Part shown: in pieces, positions 1-7,971 of the stretch | Layout: every line of letters begins with the position of its first letter | How positions within the stretch are numbered: the first letter of the stretch is position 1 | Assembly (NCBI GenBank): GCA_900551325.1 | Contig: URVM01000031.1 | Coordinates: 1-28,067 of the forward strand | Length of the DNA stretch: 28,067 nucleotides | DNA from: an uncultured Eubacteriales bacterium | Lineage (GTDB): Bacteria > Bacillota > Clostridia > Lachnospirales > Cellulosilyticaceae | Reading direction: 5' to 3' | Position numbers and translations under genes: made by a program | The notes under the pieces: model-generated | The model's database searches: none | Seen by the model: the letters and a program-made list of their open reading frames with translations, nothing else | What the model was told of the DNA's origin: nothing

Positions 1-88
1 TAAGCCACCTACATAAGCCGCTTTCGGAGGAGCCACATCCATCCTTTCACCTTTTGTAGTCTTCTATATACAATAATTCTAGTCTACT
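1..88 (+). repeat. Right half of structured repeat family (copy R1, cut by window edge)
   Basis: This stretch is nearly the same as the right half of the copy at 27557-27643. Both share CTTTCGGA, GAGCCACATCCATCC and the end TAATTC followed by TAGTCTACT. The left half lies outside the window. It abuts the 3' end of the acetyltransferase gene, so transcripts of that gene would read into it in antisense. Confidence 0.85.
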
Positions 89-107
89 CAAAATCCTATT
101 TGTATCT

Positions 108-563
108 CTAAATACACATTATATAAACCTGACAAGGATTCCATTTATCCCAAAGTGTAGGAAAGCATTCAAATTCTTTGAATCCAAGCTTTTTATAAAA
201 AGCTATAGTTTTATCATACTCTTTATAGCAGCCTTCTCTTACTGTTTTAACTTGCATAAATGAATAACCTTGTGCTTTAGCATAATCATAACAAGCTTGG
301 AATAAATTTTCCCCTATTTTTTCTCTATGAAAATCTTTCAATACTCCCATAACATAAATCTCAACAGTATAAGTACTTGTTTCCTTTAAGGCAATAAATC
401 CCCTTACCTGTTCACCTTCAATATAAGCCCAAAAAGGCATATCCTTACTGCACTCAATATATTCTGCTGTACTTTCTGGTAATCCAAACCACTCTGGCAA
501 GTCAGATAGTACTTTTCTTGCAATTTGTTCTTTCTGTTCCTTTTCGTTAATAATATATACCAT
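108..563 (-). CDS. GNAT family N-acetyltransferase
   Basis: Predicted acyl-CoA-dependent N-acetyltransferase of the GNAT fold; the substrate is unknown. The product is 151 residues from the chosen start. The middle carries the GNAT core: a strand with VEIYVMGVLKDFHREKIG (the acetyl-CoA-binding turn is degenerate, RxKIG where R/Q-x-x-G-x-G/A is usual), then a helix, a strand (FMQVKTV) and the typical C-terminal YDKTIAFYKKLGFKE segment. I start at the ATG at 563 because AAAAGGGGAA lies about 8 bases upstream. A GTG at 596 would add 11 residues but has no good ribosome binding site. The gene stands alone between two repeat copies (1-88 and 597-1205), an arrangement that suggests an accessory position. 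No terminator hairpin is visible after its stop. Confidence 0.85.
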   Translation of the reverse strand: MVYIINEKEQKEQIARKVLSDLPEWFGLPESTAEYIECSKDMPFWAYIEGEQVRGFIALKETSTYTVEIYVMGVLKDFHREKIGENLFQACYDYAKAQGYSFMQVKTVREGCYKEYDKTIAFYKKLGFKEFECFPTLWDKWNPCQVYIMCI

Positions 564-596
564 TCTATCTTCCCCTTTTACATTTAACTTTTCCAC

Positions 597-1205
597 TCTC
601 TCAAGTAGTTTCAGCGGGTAGAAGGATGAGGGCTACTTCTACGAAGATCCTTATAGATACAAGTCCCCTCTTTTCATTGTACCAAGGACTCAGGTGGTGC
701 GTGGGGGTATGTGAGGATGTATTCCCCATAATCTATTTATGTTATGTTTAGCTAAAAAATGTACCTACTTTGTATACTACCCTTGATCTCTTAAGTAACC
801 TTAGTGGATAGAGGGATGGGGGCTACTTCTACGCAGGATTCCTCATGGAGGCTAGCTATCTTCACCTCTGTGTATTGCGAGGATTAGAGAGGGGTAACGA
901 GGGGATGTGTTCTCCGGAACCTGCCTAAGTAGTGTTTAGTTAAGAAACGTTCGAAATGAGAAAATGATGGTCTTAGCCATACTGTTTGAAACGAAACGTA
1001 GTGAAGTGAGTTTATGGCGTTATCATTTTGGAATGAGTTACATTTCTCTAAACACGTAGTCAGCGGGTGAAGGAGAATACAGTCACGCGGTACCCTGTTA
1101 GTAGACTGGGTACACTTCTTACCCACTCTTAGCTTCCGTAAGGGAAGCCGTAGTAGAAGTAGACCACAGCCTGGCACCCTAGTAGGCTAATTAAGAGAGC
1201 ACTCC
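597..1205 (-). repeat. Structured repeat family, inverted copy R1b with extra right half and nested hairpin
   Basis: No gene is credible here. Read on the minus strand, the segment follows the plan of the copies at 13.6 and 27.4 kb. The terminal inverted repeat is TCTCTTAA (787-794) against TTAAGAGA (1191-1198). Shared landmarks in order are CAGGCTG, CTTCCCTTACGGAAGCTAAG, CTCGTTA, CTCCATGAGGAA and GTAGAAGTAGCC. A second, diverged right-half unit follows at about 600-720. The loop holds an additional hairpin at 932-1055. A 97-codon open frame at 884-1177 runs through the structure, has no homology that I recognise, and is left out as spurious. Confidence 0.75.
932..1055. repeat. Nested imperfect hairpin inside repeat copy R1b
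   Basis: Three nested pairings are visible: GTGTTTAG (932-939) with CTAAACAC (1048-1055), AAAATGAT (961-968) with ATCATTTT (1022-1029), and GCCATA (976-981) with TATGGC (1013-1018). The other copies in the window have a shorter loop of about 80 bases here. This therefore looks like an insertion or an expanded arm. Confidence 0.7.
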
Positions 1206-1213
1206 CTCCAATT

Positions 1214-2455
1214 CTAAGCCTCCATAAAAGCTTCAATATCCTCTACAGTTTTAATAATATCCTTTGAAAGATTTTCACTTCCTGTAGCTGTTACAAGTAC
1301 ATCGTCTTCGATACGGATACCGATGGCTTCTTCTTCTATATAGAGCCCTGGTTCTACTGTTAAAACCATACCTTCTTGTAAAGTAGCATTGCGCTCACCT
1401 ACATCGTGTGTGTCTAGCCCTAGGAAGTGACTTACACCGTGGTAGTAGTATTTACTTACGTCCTCTGGTGTTTCTACCATACCTAGCTTTTTCAGCTCTT
1501 CAAAGTAGATTTCTCTTACGCGTTCATTGAGTTTAGCAAAAGCTACACCTGGTTTTATCATATCTATTACTTCAAGGTTTGCACGAAGAACAATATTGTA
1601 AAATGTCTTTTGTCTTTCAGTAAACTTACCATCTACTGGGAAGGTTCTTGAAATGTCTGCATTATAATACTTGTATTGTGCACCAAGATCGAATAGGATG
1701 AGGCTGTCTTTAGGAATCATACTATTATTGCTACTGTAATGTAAAACTGTAGCATTACTGCCTGAAGCTGCTATTGTTTTAAAGGCATAGTCTTCTATAC
1801 CATGAGTTTTAAGTACAAAGTCAAAATGTGCTTCAAGTGCGTATTCCATCATACCACTTTTAGCATTTTTCATAAGGGCCTTAATCCCTTCATCTGTTAC
1901 TTTAAGGGCTTCTTTAATCATATCTACTTCATAAGGTGTCTTGATCATACGTAGTTTAGCAAGGATTCCATGTATATTTTTAAATTGTATAAAAGGATAT
2001 TTCTCCTTACACTTATTTGCAAAGTTTTGTTCATGTGTAACTGGTTTGTTGAACCCATCTATTTCAAAGTCTAAGTAGAGCTTGTCTACTTGGCCTGACA
2101 TCATATTATAATGAAGCATCCCTTCAAATTCATCTAAGTAACATACCTTTTTAATCCCTGAAATGTTTTCTGCTTCTTCTTTACTTATTGTTTTGCCTAC
2201 CCATTTTTCCATGACTGGATCTGCCTTTTTAATAAATAAACTTGCTTCAACTTGTCCATTAACCTTTTTTAAAGCAAGAGTAATCCCTTCTTCTTTAATA
2301 CCACATAAATAATAAAAATTTCTATTTGTAGTAAAAGGATATGCTTCATCTGCACTTTTCTTAGGTGCTGTACCTGAAAAGAGAATGGTTAAACTTCCTT
2401 CTTCAAGTTGTTCTCCTAGATGTTTTCTTGTTTCTATATAAAATTCTTGGCTCAT
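1214..2455 (-). CDS. Xaa-Pro aminopeptidase / aminopeptidase P (M24B)
   Basis: Cytosolic metallopeptidase that removes an N-terminal residue preceding proline. The 413-residue length is normal for aminopeptidase P. Residues about 1-130 form the N-terminal domain, including a TTNRNFYYLCG segment typical of these enzymes. Residues about 170-400 form the pita-bread catalytic domain. All five metal ligands are present: D256 (LFDLGAQ), D267 (NADISRTF), H343 (GVSHFLGLDTHD), E368 (TVEPGLYI) and E383 (RIEDD). No signal peptide is seen. The start codon lies one base after the stop of the upstream pentapeptide-like gene, so the two are translationally linked. Downstream the transcript runs into repeat copy R1b with no clear terminator before it. 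Other M24 members (prolidase) are less likely given the N-terminal domain. Confidence 0.95.
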   Translation of the reverse strand: MSQEFYIETRKHLGEQLEEGSLTILFSGTAPKKSADEAYPFTTNRNFYYLCGIKEEGITLALKKVNGQVEASLFIKKADPVMEKWVGKTISKEEAENISGIKKVCYLDEFEGMLHYNMMSGQVDKLYLDFEIDGFNKPVTHEQNFANKCKEKYPFIQFKNIHGILAKLRMIKTPYEVDMIKEALKVTDEGIKALMKNAKSGMMEYALEAHFDFVLKTHGIEDYAFKTIAASGSNATVLHYSSNNSMIPKDSLILFDLGAQYKYYNADISRTFPVDGKFTERQKTFYNIVLRANLEVIDMIKPGVAFAKLNERVREIYFEELKKLGMVETPEDVSKYYYHGVSHFLGLDTHDVGERNATLQEGMVLTVEPGLYIEEEAIGIRIEDDVLVTATGSENLSKDIIKTVEDIEAFMEA

Positions 2456-2456
2456 T

Positions 2457-3089
2457 TTATTCCATCCCTTCTATTTTTAATCCTATCATTTTAGCAAAAT
2501 TTAAAGCTTGTGTAGGCGTTACTTTAAGTCCATTTAGTTCACTTAATTTCACTTTAAGTCCTTCTATTTGGCAGGTAGTAAAATCAAGTCCTCTAAGTTT
2601 AGTCCCCGCAAATTCAGCTCCTGTCAAATCACACTCACTAAAGTCTACTTTTTGAAATTTACATTCACCTATAAAGGCTTGCTTTAAGCTACATTCTTTA
2701 AAACTTACTTCTTTTAAAGTAGAAAACCCTATACCTAAATAATCCCCTATACATTGTTCAAATTCTACATATTGAATACAGCTTTCAGGAATATTTAAAC
2801 CTGTTAATCTACACTCCTCAAATATACATTTGTGAAAGATAGCCCCTTCTAAGTTCATATTTGAAAAATCACAACGTCTAAAAATAACATTATTAAACTC
2901 TATCTTTTTAAATTGATTATCAATAAAGGTTACATTTTCCATAAGACAAAATTTAAACAGTAAGTTTGTACAGCTCTCTTCTTCAATGTAAATACTTTTA
3001 AGGTGTTTCTCTTCAATAACCATTTCATCTTCAAAGTTTTTTAAGTCTTTTTCTACAAGCTCTAATACTGGTGGTATATATGGCTTCAT
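2457..3089 (-). CDS. Pentapeptide-repeat-like protein
   Basis: This 210-residue protein of unknown role is built of degenerate five-residue repeats. From about residue 60 to 190 it shows regularly spaced F/C/L centres, such as FRRCDFSNMNLEGAIF, FEECRLTGLN and FSECDLTGAEFAGTKLRGLD, which predict a right-handed quadrilateral beta-helix. The N-terminal 40 residues are acidic and outside the repeats. No signal peptide or membrane segment is present. A strong AGGAGGGGAG site precedes the ATG at 3089. The gene directly precedes the aminopeptidase P gene in the same transcript. Some members of this family mimic DNA and protect gyrase, but nothing here supports that role specifically. Fold confident, function unknown. 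Confidence 0.85.
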   Translation of the reverse strand: MKPYIPPVLELVEKDLKNFEDEMVIEEKHLKSIYIEEESCTNLLFKFCLMENVTFIDNQFKKIEFNNVIFRRCDFSNMNLEGAIFHKCIFEECRLTGLNIPESCIQYVEFEQCIGDYLGIGFSTLKEVSFKECSLKQAFIGECKFQKVDFSECDLTGAEFAGTKLRGLDFTTCQIEGLKVKLSELNGLKVTPTQALNFAKMIGLKIEGME

Positions 3090-3163
3090 ATCTCCCCTCC
3101 TTTTCTCTCTTTTATAATATAGCTTACCACTTTATAGTGAATTATGACATATCAAATCATACA

Positions 3164-3191
3164 AAAAAGAAGCTGCTATATAACAGCTTCT
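3164..3191 (-). terminator. Intrinsic terminator after 3207-3713 gene
   Basis: On the minus strand an 8-bp stem (AGAAGCTG at 3168-3175 with CAGCTTCT at 3184-3191) is followed by a run of Ts. It ends the transcript of the small secreted-protein gene just upstream. Confidence 0.85.
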
Positions 3192-3206
3192 GTAAGTCCA
3201 TTTTAC

Positions 3207-3713
3207 TTATGCAAATTTAAAAGAATTAAGTATAGTCTCTAAGTTCTCTTTATTAGTCCAAATAATGGTGTAATCACAGAAATCTTGTCCTTCTATAATT
3301 GGTTTTTTGTTTTTAACGATAATAGCCAGTTCTCTTTCAAAAACTTTATTTTGGTCTGCGGAAGGAACAATAATTCTTGCAGGACGTCCATCTAATTCTA
3401 GTTCAATAATTTTAGGATTGCTACCAAAGGGCTTAATAGGTGTATCAGTTTCTTGTTTTGCCACTTCATCAATAGGCCTTCCATAAGCTTCTATTTCAGC
3501 AATCTCCACAAATCCTCCAGGACCATCATATCTTTCTTCATAAGCTAGGTTCTGGGTCCAGCTAGAAGGGTATTTAAAAGTCACTCCGTAAAGATTACTT
3601 TTAAAATCTTGAAGGTCCGCTGTTGATTCCCCCCTATAGGTGCATCCATTTCCTTGACTAAGAAGCAAATAACTGATCCCAAGTATAGCAATTAAACCTA
3701 ATTGATCATTCAT
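3207..3713 (-). CDS. Small secreted or membrane-anchored protein of unknown function
   Basis: 168 residues. The first 24 residues form a short hydrophobic segment (LGLIAILGISYLLLSQGNGC), probably a signal peptide or membrane anchor. A cysteine at its end could be a lipobox, but the preceding residues (GNG) are atypical. The rest looks like a small beta-rich domain starting with NLYGVTFKYPSSW, a pattern seen in PsbP-like and related extracytoplasmic domains of Firmicutes, and ending with TILNSFKFA. A GAGGCGG site lies ahead of the ATG. The gene has its own terminator and is divergent from the ABC importer at 3895. The PsbP-like assignment is only a resemblance, and function is unknown. Confidence 0.7.
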   Translation of the reverse strand: MNDQLGLIAILGISYLLLSQGNGCTYRGESTADLQDFKSNLYGVTFKYPSSWTQNLAYEERYDGPGGFVEIAEIEAYGRPIDEVAKQETDTPIKPFGSNPKIIELELDGRPARIIVPSADQNKVFERELAIIVKNKKPIIEGQDFCDYTIIWTNKENLETILNSFKFA

Positions 3714-3793
3714 TCTTTACCGCCTCTTTCTCATTTATTGATTACTACTATCCTATTCCTTTTTCCAAAAAATGGTTACACTTTTAAAAATTC

Positions 3794-3822
3794 TTGTGTA
3801 TTGTAAGATATTTTCTTATAAT
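3794..3822 (+). promoter_or_regulatory. Sigma-A type promoter of the ABC importer operon
   Basis: TTGTGT (3794-3799), a 17-base spacer and a perfect TATAAT (3817-3822). Transcription would start near 3830, giving a leader of about 65 bases before the ATG at 3895. Confidence 0.7.
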
Positions 3823-3852
3823 TAAAACATATCAAACACTATAACAAACGTA

Positions 3853-3871
3853 ACTTACTTACAGAGTAAGT
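3853..3871. promoter_or_regulatory. Inverted repeat in importer leader, candidate operator
   Basis: ACTTACT (3853-3859) and AGTAAGT (3865-3871) are perfect 7-bp arms with a 5-base spacer. They lie just after the predicted start of transcription and before the ribosome binding site. This is a plausible repressor site; the regulator is unknown. Confidence 0.4.
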
Positions 3872-3894
3872 ACGTATTGTACAAGGAGGATTTT

Positions 3895-5421
3895 ATGAAA
3901 AAATATTTATCTTTAATACTGTCTTTTGCTATGATTTTAGCAGTAGGCTGCACACCAAAAGCTGGTGGAGACCATGTGGCTCCAACTAATAGTAAACTTA
4001 CTGGTGGTATAGTTCGTACAACTATGCCTTCTGAACCTGACAACCTAGATCCATACTTAAGTGCTGCAGCAGATACGAAAGCAGTAATGAACAATGTCTT
4101 TGAAGGACTTATGCGCTTTGATGAAAAAGGTGCATTTTTACCTCAACTTGCAACCACTTACAGTGTAAGTGAAGATGGCCTGCAGTACACATTTGATATA
4201 AGAACAGATGTAACTTTTCATAACGGTAAACCTATGACTATAGAAGACGTCCTTTATTCTTACAAAAAGCTTTCGGGCTTAAATGGTGAAAAACCTTTAT
4301 CTTCTAAATTTCAATCTGTTGTTGCTATTGAAACTGTAGATGAGAACACTTTAACCTTTACTTTAAATAATGAGGATGCTTCCTTTTTAAGTACGCTTAT
4401 AGAGCCTGTTATACCAAGTAATTACCAGGAGCAATCTACTATGCCAATAGGAACTGGACCTTTTAGCTTTAGTAGTTATACACCTGGTCAAAAAATTGTA
4501 TTAAAACGTAATACATCCTACTATGATGCAAGCCGTATGCCTTCCATTGATGAAATAGAATTTCGTATTATGACAGATGAAAGTAGTATACTTATGGCTT
4601 TAAAATCAGGAGAACTTGATATGGCTCAAGTACTTTCTATGAGTGTACCAGCTCTTGAAAAAGATTTTGAAATCACCTCTTTCCCGCAAAATATGGTCCA
4701 AATTTTTGCTCTTAATCTTGACAAATCACCTTTTAATAACTTAAAAGTGCGTCAAGCTATTAATTATGCGATTGATAAAGATCTTATTATAAATGGGGTT
4801 GTAGGTGGTTATGGTAGCAAACTTTATACCAATGCTAGTCCTGTAATGGGCTTTTGGTACAATGATTTAAGTCAAAATGAACCTTACCCTTATAATCCAG
4901 ATAAAGCACGTAAACTTTTAGCTGAAGCAGGTTTTCCTGATGGCTTTCACACAACTATTAAAGTACCTTCTAACTACCAAACACATATTGATACCGCACA
5001 AGTACTTGCAGATATGCTTAGTAAAGTAGGTATTACCTTAAATATTGAACTTGTAGAATGGGGCACATGGTTAGATACTGTCTATAGCGGCGGTAACTAT
5101 GAGACAACAATTATTGCCCTTGCTGGCAAACTAGACCCTCACGAAACCTTCGTTCGTTACCAAAGTGAATATGCTAAAAACTTTTATCATTTAAGAAGTG
5201 ATTCTTATGATCAATTGATTGCTAATGGTATAAAAGAAACTGATCCTAATAAACGTGTCCACATTTATAAAGAGGCTCAAAGTTATCTAGCAGATGAAGC
5301 TGTAGCTGTTTACATCATGGATCCACATCTTATTTTGGCTTCAAAACCAACTCTTAAAGGCTATGTCCCTTATCCTGTACCTTATTTTGATGCAACGAAA
5401 CTTTATTATATAGGGGAATAA
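3895..5421 (+). CDS. Peptide/nickel-type ABC transporter substrate-binding lipoprotein (SBP family 5)
   Basis: Extracytoplasmic solute-binding lipoprotein of the DppA/OppA/NikA family, 508 residues from the chosen start. The lipobox LAVGC puts the lipidated cysteine at residue 19. The family signature follows: PSEPDNLDPYLS, then FEGLMRFDEKG, QLATTYSVSEDGLQYTFDIR, VTFHNGKPMTIEDVLYSY, and later FNNLKVRQAINYAIDKD and YNPDKARKLLAEAGFPDGF. I use the ATG at 3895, which follows AAGGAGGA at the right distance. An upstream in-frame ATG at 3877 would spoil the signal peptide. It is the first gene of a three-gene operon with two permeases. The ligand (di-/oligopeptide, nickel or another small molecule) cannot be told from sequence. 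Confidence 0.95.
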   Translation: MKKYLSLILSFAMILAVGCTPKAGGDHVAPTNSKLTGGIVRTTMPSEPDNLDPYLSAAADTKAVMNNVFEGLMRFDEKGAFLPQLATTYSVSEDGLQYTFDIRTDVTFHNGKPMTIEDVLYSYKKLSGLNGEKPLSSKFQSVVAIETVDENTLTFTLNNEDASFLSTLIEPVIPSNYQEQSTMPIGTGPFSFSSYTPGQKIVLKRNTSYYDASRMPSIDEIEFRIMTDESSILMALKSGELDMAQVLSMSVPALEKDFEITSFPQNMVQIFALNLDKSPFNNLKVRQAINYAIDKDLIINGVVGGYGSKLYTNASPVMGFWYNDLSQNEPYPYNPDKARKLLAEAGFPDGFHTTIKVPSNYQTHIDTAQVLADMLSKVGITLNIELVEWGTWLDTVYSGGNYETTIIALAGKLDPHETFVRYQSEYAKNFYHLRSDSYDQLIANGIKETDPNKRVHIYKEAQSYLADEAVAVYIMDPHLILASKPTLKGYVPYPVPYFDATKLYYIGE

Positions 5422-5431
5422 AGGTGAATTT

Positions 5432-6379
5432 ATGACTTTTTATACTAAAAAATTTTATTCTTTATGCTTAACCCTTTTCCTAATTTCCATAGTAACATTT
5501 GGAGTGTTTCAAATTCTGCCAGGGGACCCAGCTACAATTATACTGGGTCCTGATGCAGACCCTCTACAACTTGAGGTAATGAAACAATCTTTACACTTAG
5601 ATACTCCTATTCTTACACGCTACATAGACTGGGTAGTGAACGCACTTAAGGGTGACTTAGGTATATCTCTTCGTTTTCATATGCCTGTAGGAGAACTTCT
5701 ACTTTCACGTATTCCTGTTACAGCCTCCCTAGCCTTTATAACCCTTCTTCTTACTTTGCTAATAGGTTTACCACTAGGCCTATTTATTGTACGCTATGAA
5801 ACATATCTTGGAAAAATCATATCCATCCTCTCACAAGTTAACATTGCTATTCCTTCTTTTTGGATGGGAATTTTACTTATACTTCTTTTTTCTATTACTT
5901 TAGGACTACTTCCAAGTGGTGGCTATGTGACCTTTACTACAAATCCTATAGCTTGGCTTGAAAGCCTTTTCTTACCTGGACTATCTATTGCTCTAGGTAC
6001 ATCTGCTGTCTTAGTCCGTTATTTAAAGACTGCTATGCTGGATGAACTACCTAAGCTCTATGTACAAACAGCTAGAAGTAAAGGATTATCTGAAAAAATA
6101 ATTTTAAACAAACATGTTTTTAAAAATGCCCTCATCCCTACTATTACTATACTTGGCATGTTAGTCATAGATATACTTGGTGGTAGTATTATCACGGAAA
6201 ATGTATTTAATCTTCCTGGCCTTGGTAACCTTATTATTGCTGCTATTAATAGCCGTGACCTCCCTCTTATCCAAGGACTAACTCTTTATCTAGGTATGGT
6301 TGTAGCTATTTTAAACTTTATTGTTGATATTCTATATAGTGTGATTGACCCACGTATTCGTGTAAATGGGAGAAATTAA
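5432..6379 (+). CDS. ABC transporter permease, DppB type
   Basis: Inner-membrane permease of the oligopeptide/nickel importer family, 315 residues with about six membrane segments. The N-terminal signature is present: VTFGVFQILPGDPATIILGPDA (split here as VTFGVFQILPGDPA and ILGPDA). The cytoplasmic EAA loop that docks the ATPase is at about residues 211-238 (ARSKGLSEKIILNKHVFKNA). The C-terminal NLPGLGNLIIAAINSRDLPLIQG segment, typical of DppB proteins, is also present. It starts 10 bases after the binding-protein gene and is followed two bases after its stop by the second permease, so all three are one operon. Confidence 0.95.
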   Translation: MTFYTKKFYSLCLTLFLISIVTFGVFQILPGDPATIILGPDADPLQLEVMKQSLHLDTPILTRYIDWVVNALKGDLGISLRFHMPVGELLLSRIPVTASLAFITLLLTLLIGLPLGLFIVRYETYLGKIISILSQVNIAIPSFWMGILLILLFSITLGLLPSGGYVTFTTNPIAWLESLFLPGLSIALGTSAVLVRYLKTAMLDELPKLYVQTARSKGLSEKIILNKHVFKNALIPTITILGMLVIDILGGSIITENVFNLPGLGNLIIAAINSRDLPLIQGLTLYLGMVVAILNFIVDILYSVIDPRIRVNGRN

Positions 6380-6380
6380 A

Positions 6381-7178
6381 ATGAAATCAGTGAAATGGAA
6401 CATAGAACTTATTATAGGACTTATATTAGTTGGCTTAGTTTGTTTAATGGGGATTATTAGTTTTTTCTATACACCTTTTGATCCTAATAGTATGGATATA
6501 ATGAGTAAACTTCAGCCCCCATCCTTAACCCATCTTATGGGTACAGATAACTTTGGTCGTGACGTACTGAGCCGTATTATGGTAGGCTCAAGATTAGTGC
6601 TTATTATTGGCCTTTGTACAGTTATCTTTTCTCTACTAGTAGGTGGATTATTAGGGGTACTCGCTGGCTACTTTGGAGGTTTTGTAGATACTATTATTAT
6701 GAAAATAATTGAAGTGAAAATGGCTTTTCCAGGCACCCTTCTAGCCCTTATGCTTATTTCTCTTTGGGGTTCTAATATATTTATGATTATTCTAGCCCTA
6801 AGTATTATGAACATTCCTCGTTTTACTAGAGTTATAAGAAGTGGTTACTTACAATACAAAACCTCTACCTTTGTAGAAGCTGCTATAGCTACAGGCTTAC
6901 ATCCTACACATATTATGTTTAAACATATTTTACCTAATCTAACTTCTAGCATTTATATTACTGCTGCTCTTTCTTTTGCTTCAGCTACTTTATCAGAGGC
7001 TGGATTAAGCTACTTAGGCCTTGGACTTCCCCCTCCTCTTGCTAGCTGGGGGAAAATGTTAGGTGAATCACAAGCTTATATGATTCAAGCACCCTATCTT
7101 GCTATTATTCCAGGCCTTATGATTACCTTAGTTGTACTTGGCTTTAATCTTCTTGCCGATGGTTTAAGGAAAATATAA
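6381..7178 (+). CDS. ABC transporter permease, DppC type
   Basis: Second permease of the importer, 265 residues with about six membrane segments. It has the DppC signature HLMGTDNFGRDVLSRIMVGSR (residues about 51-71) and the EAA loop EAAIATGLHPTHIMFKHILP (about 166-185). The C-terminal part contains LSYLGLGLPPPLASWGKML, the usual DppC ending. I choose the ATG at 6381, preceded by GGGAGA. An ATG at 6366 would overlap the previous gene by 14 bases and lacks a clear site. The operon ends here with a strong bidirectional terminator. No ATPase genes (DppD/DppF type) follow, so the transporter must borrow ATPases encoded elsewhere or be incomplete. Confidence 0.93.
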   Translation: MKSVKWNIELIIGLILVGLVCLMGIISFFYTPFDPNSMDIMSKLQPPSLTHLMGTDNFGRDVLSRIMVGSRLVLIIGLCTVIFSLLVGGLLGVLAGYFGGFVDTIIMKIIEVKMAFPGTLLALMLISLWGSNIFMIILALSIMNIPRFTRVIRSGYLQYKTSTFVEAAIATGLHPTHIMFKHILPNLTSSIYITAALSFASATLSEAGLSYLGLGLPPPLASWGKMLGESQAYMIQAPYLAIIPGLMITLVVLGFNLLADGLRKI

Positions 7179-7212
7179 AAGCTGCCCACTTCTTATGTGG
7201 GCAGCTTTATAT
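7172..7212. terminator. Bidirectional intrinsic terminator
   Basis: A 12-bp perfect stem (AAAGCTGCCCAC at 7178-7189 with GTGGGCAGCTTT at 7197-7208) is flanked by A/T runs on both sides. It serves the plus-strand ABC operon and the convergent minus-strand gene at 7227. Confidence 0.92.
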
Positions 7213-7226
7213 TTATATGTATATTC

Positions 7227-7796
7227 TTAGCTACGTCTAAGGGCATATGGCCAAGGTGCTGTTACCTCTTCTGGTCTTTCCTCTGTTTCCTCTACCTCTG
7301 TAGAATCTAACTGAAAGGGTGAATTATATTGAAGCGCAGGTTGAATATCTTCTTCTATCTCCTCTTCAATTTCTTCTTCACCCATCCAAACAGGATTAAG
7401 TTCATCTACTTTCATCCAAGTCTCTTCCCCAATAATTTGGTTGAACTTAGTTTGTTTAGAGCATAATAACACTGCATCTGTGTTATCTCTTGATCTAATA
7501 TAACCACCAACAGTCTCTTGGCTTAGTACATATTCACCGTTATAACTTAAGCTAATCGTTTCATCCTTATAAAAGGTTAATAAAGCTTTTACTTCATCTA
7601 AATTATTTAAATCCCCTATTTTTCTAAAGAAACTCAGCTCTTCAAAATCACCTTCAACTGGTATAACTTGAACGCCTTGCTCACTTAAAATACTTTTTTC
7701 TACAACTAAAAGAAGTGCTTCTTTAATACTCTTAGCAACAACTAAATGACTTCCATCAACAATAAATGCTTTCATTTTTTCATATGTCCCTTGCAT
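7227..7796 (-). CDS. Acidic protein of unknown function
   Basis: I do not recognise this 189-residue protein. The first 140 residues look like a compact alpha/beta domain (MKAFIVDGSHLVVAKSIKEA, VQVIPVEGD, VKALLTFYKDETISLSYNGEYVL). A strongly acidic, glutamate-rich tail follows (about residues 138-175) and the protein ends ALRRS. No signal peptide, membrane segment or cysteine cluster is present. The ATG at 7796 has GAGAGGGG a suitable distance upstream; an internal ATG at residue 8 is an alternative. It is a single-gene unit bounded by the terminator at 7172-7212. Confidence 0.7.
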   Translation of the reverse strand: MQGTYEKMKAFIVDGSHLVVAKSIKEALLLVVEKSILSEQGVQVIPVEGDFEELSFFRKIGDLNNLDEVKALLTFYKDETISLSYNGEYVLSQETVGGYIRSRDNTDAVLLCSKQTKFNQIIGEETWMKVDELNPVWMGEEEIEEEIEEDIQPALQYNSPFQLDSTEVEETEERPEEVTAPWPYALRRS

Positions 7797-7971
7797 ACTT
7801 TTCCCCTCTCTTAAGCTCTTGCTCTAAGTTATTTATCTGTTTATTATAACATATTTATTAAAATTTAAATATAAAATTATTAATTATTTTATATTTTTAC
7901 ATTTATTTCACTAATTTAAGAATGATTATAGAATGCTTACAAGGAGGATAAACTTCTATAACTTCCTTACT

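Noticed and set aside
884..1177. 97-codon open frame on the minus strand
   Set aside because: It lies wholly inside repeat copy R1b, crosses its hairpins, has no ribosome binding site and no recognisable domain.
597..1205. Group II intron, HEARO-type or other known large RNA
   Set aside because: I could not find a domain V-like hairpin, the HEARO end motifs or an associated nuclease gene; left as unassigned.
7939..7952. Strong AAGGAGGAT site on the plus strand
   Set aside because: No start codon at a usable distance and the downstream sequence is the antisense of the MBL gene end.
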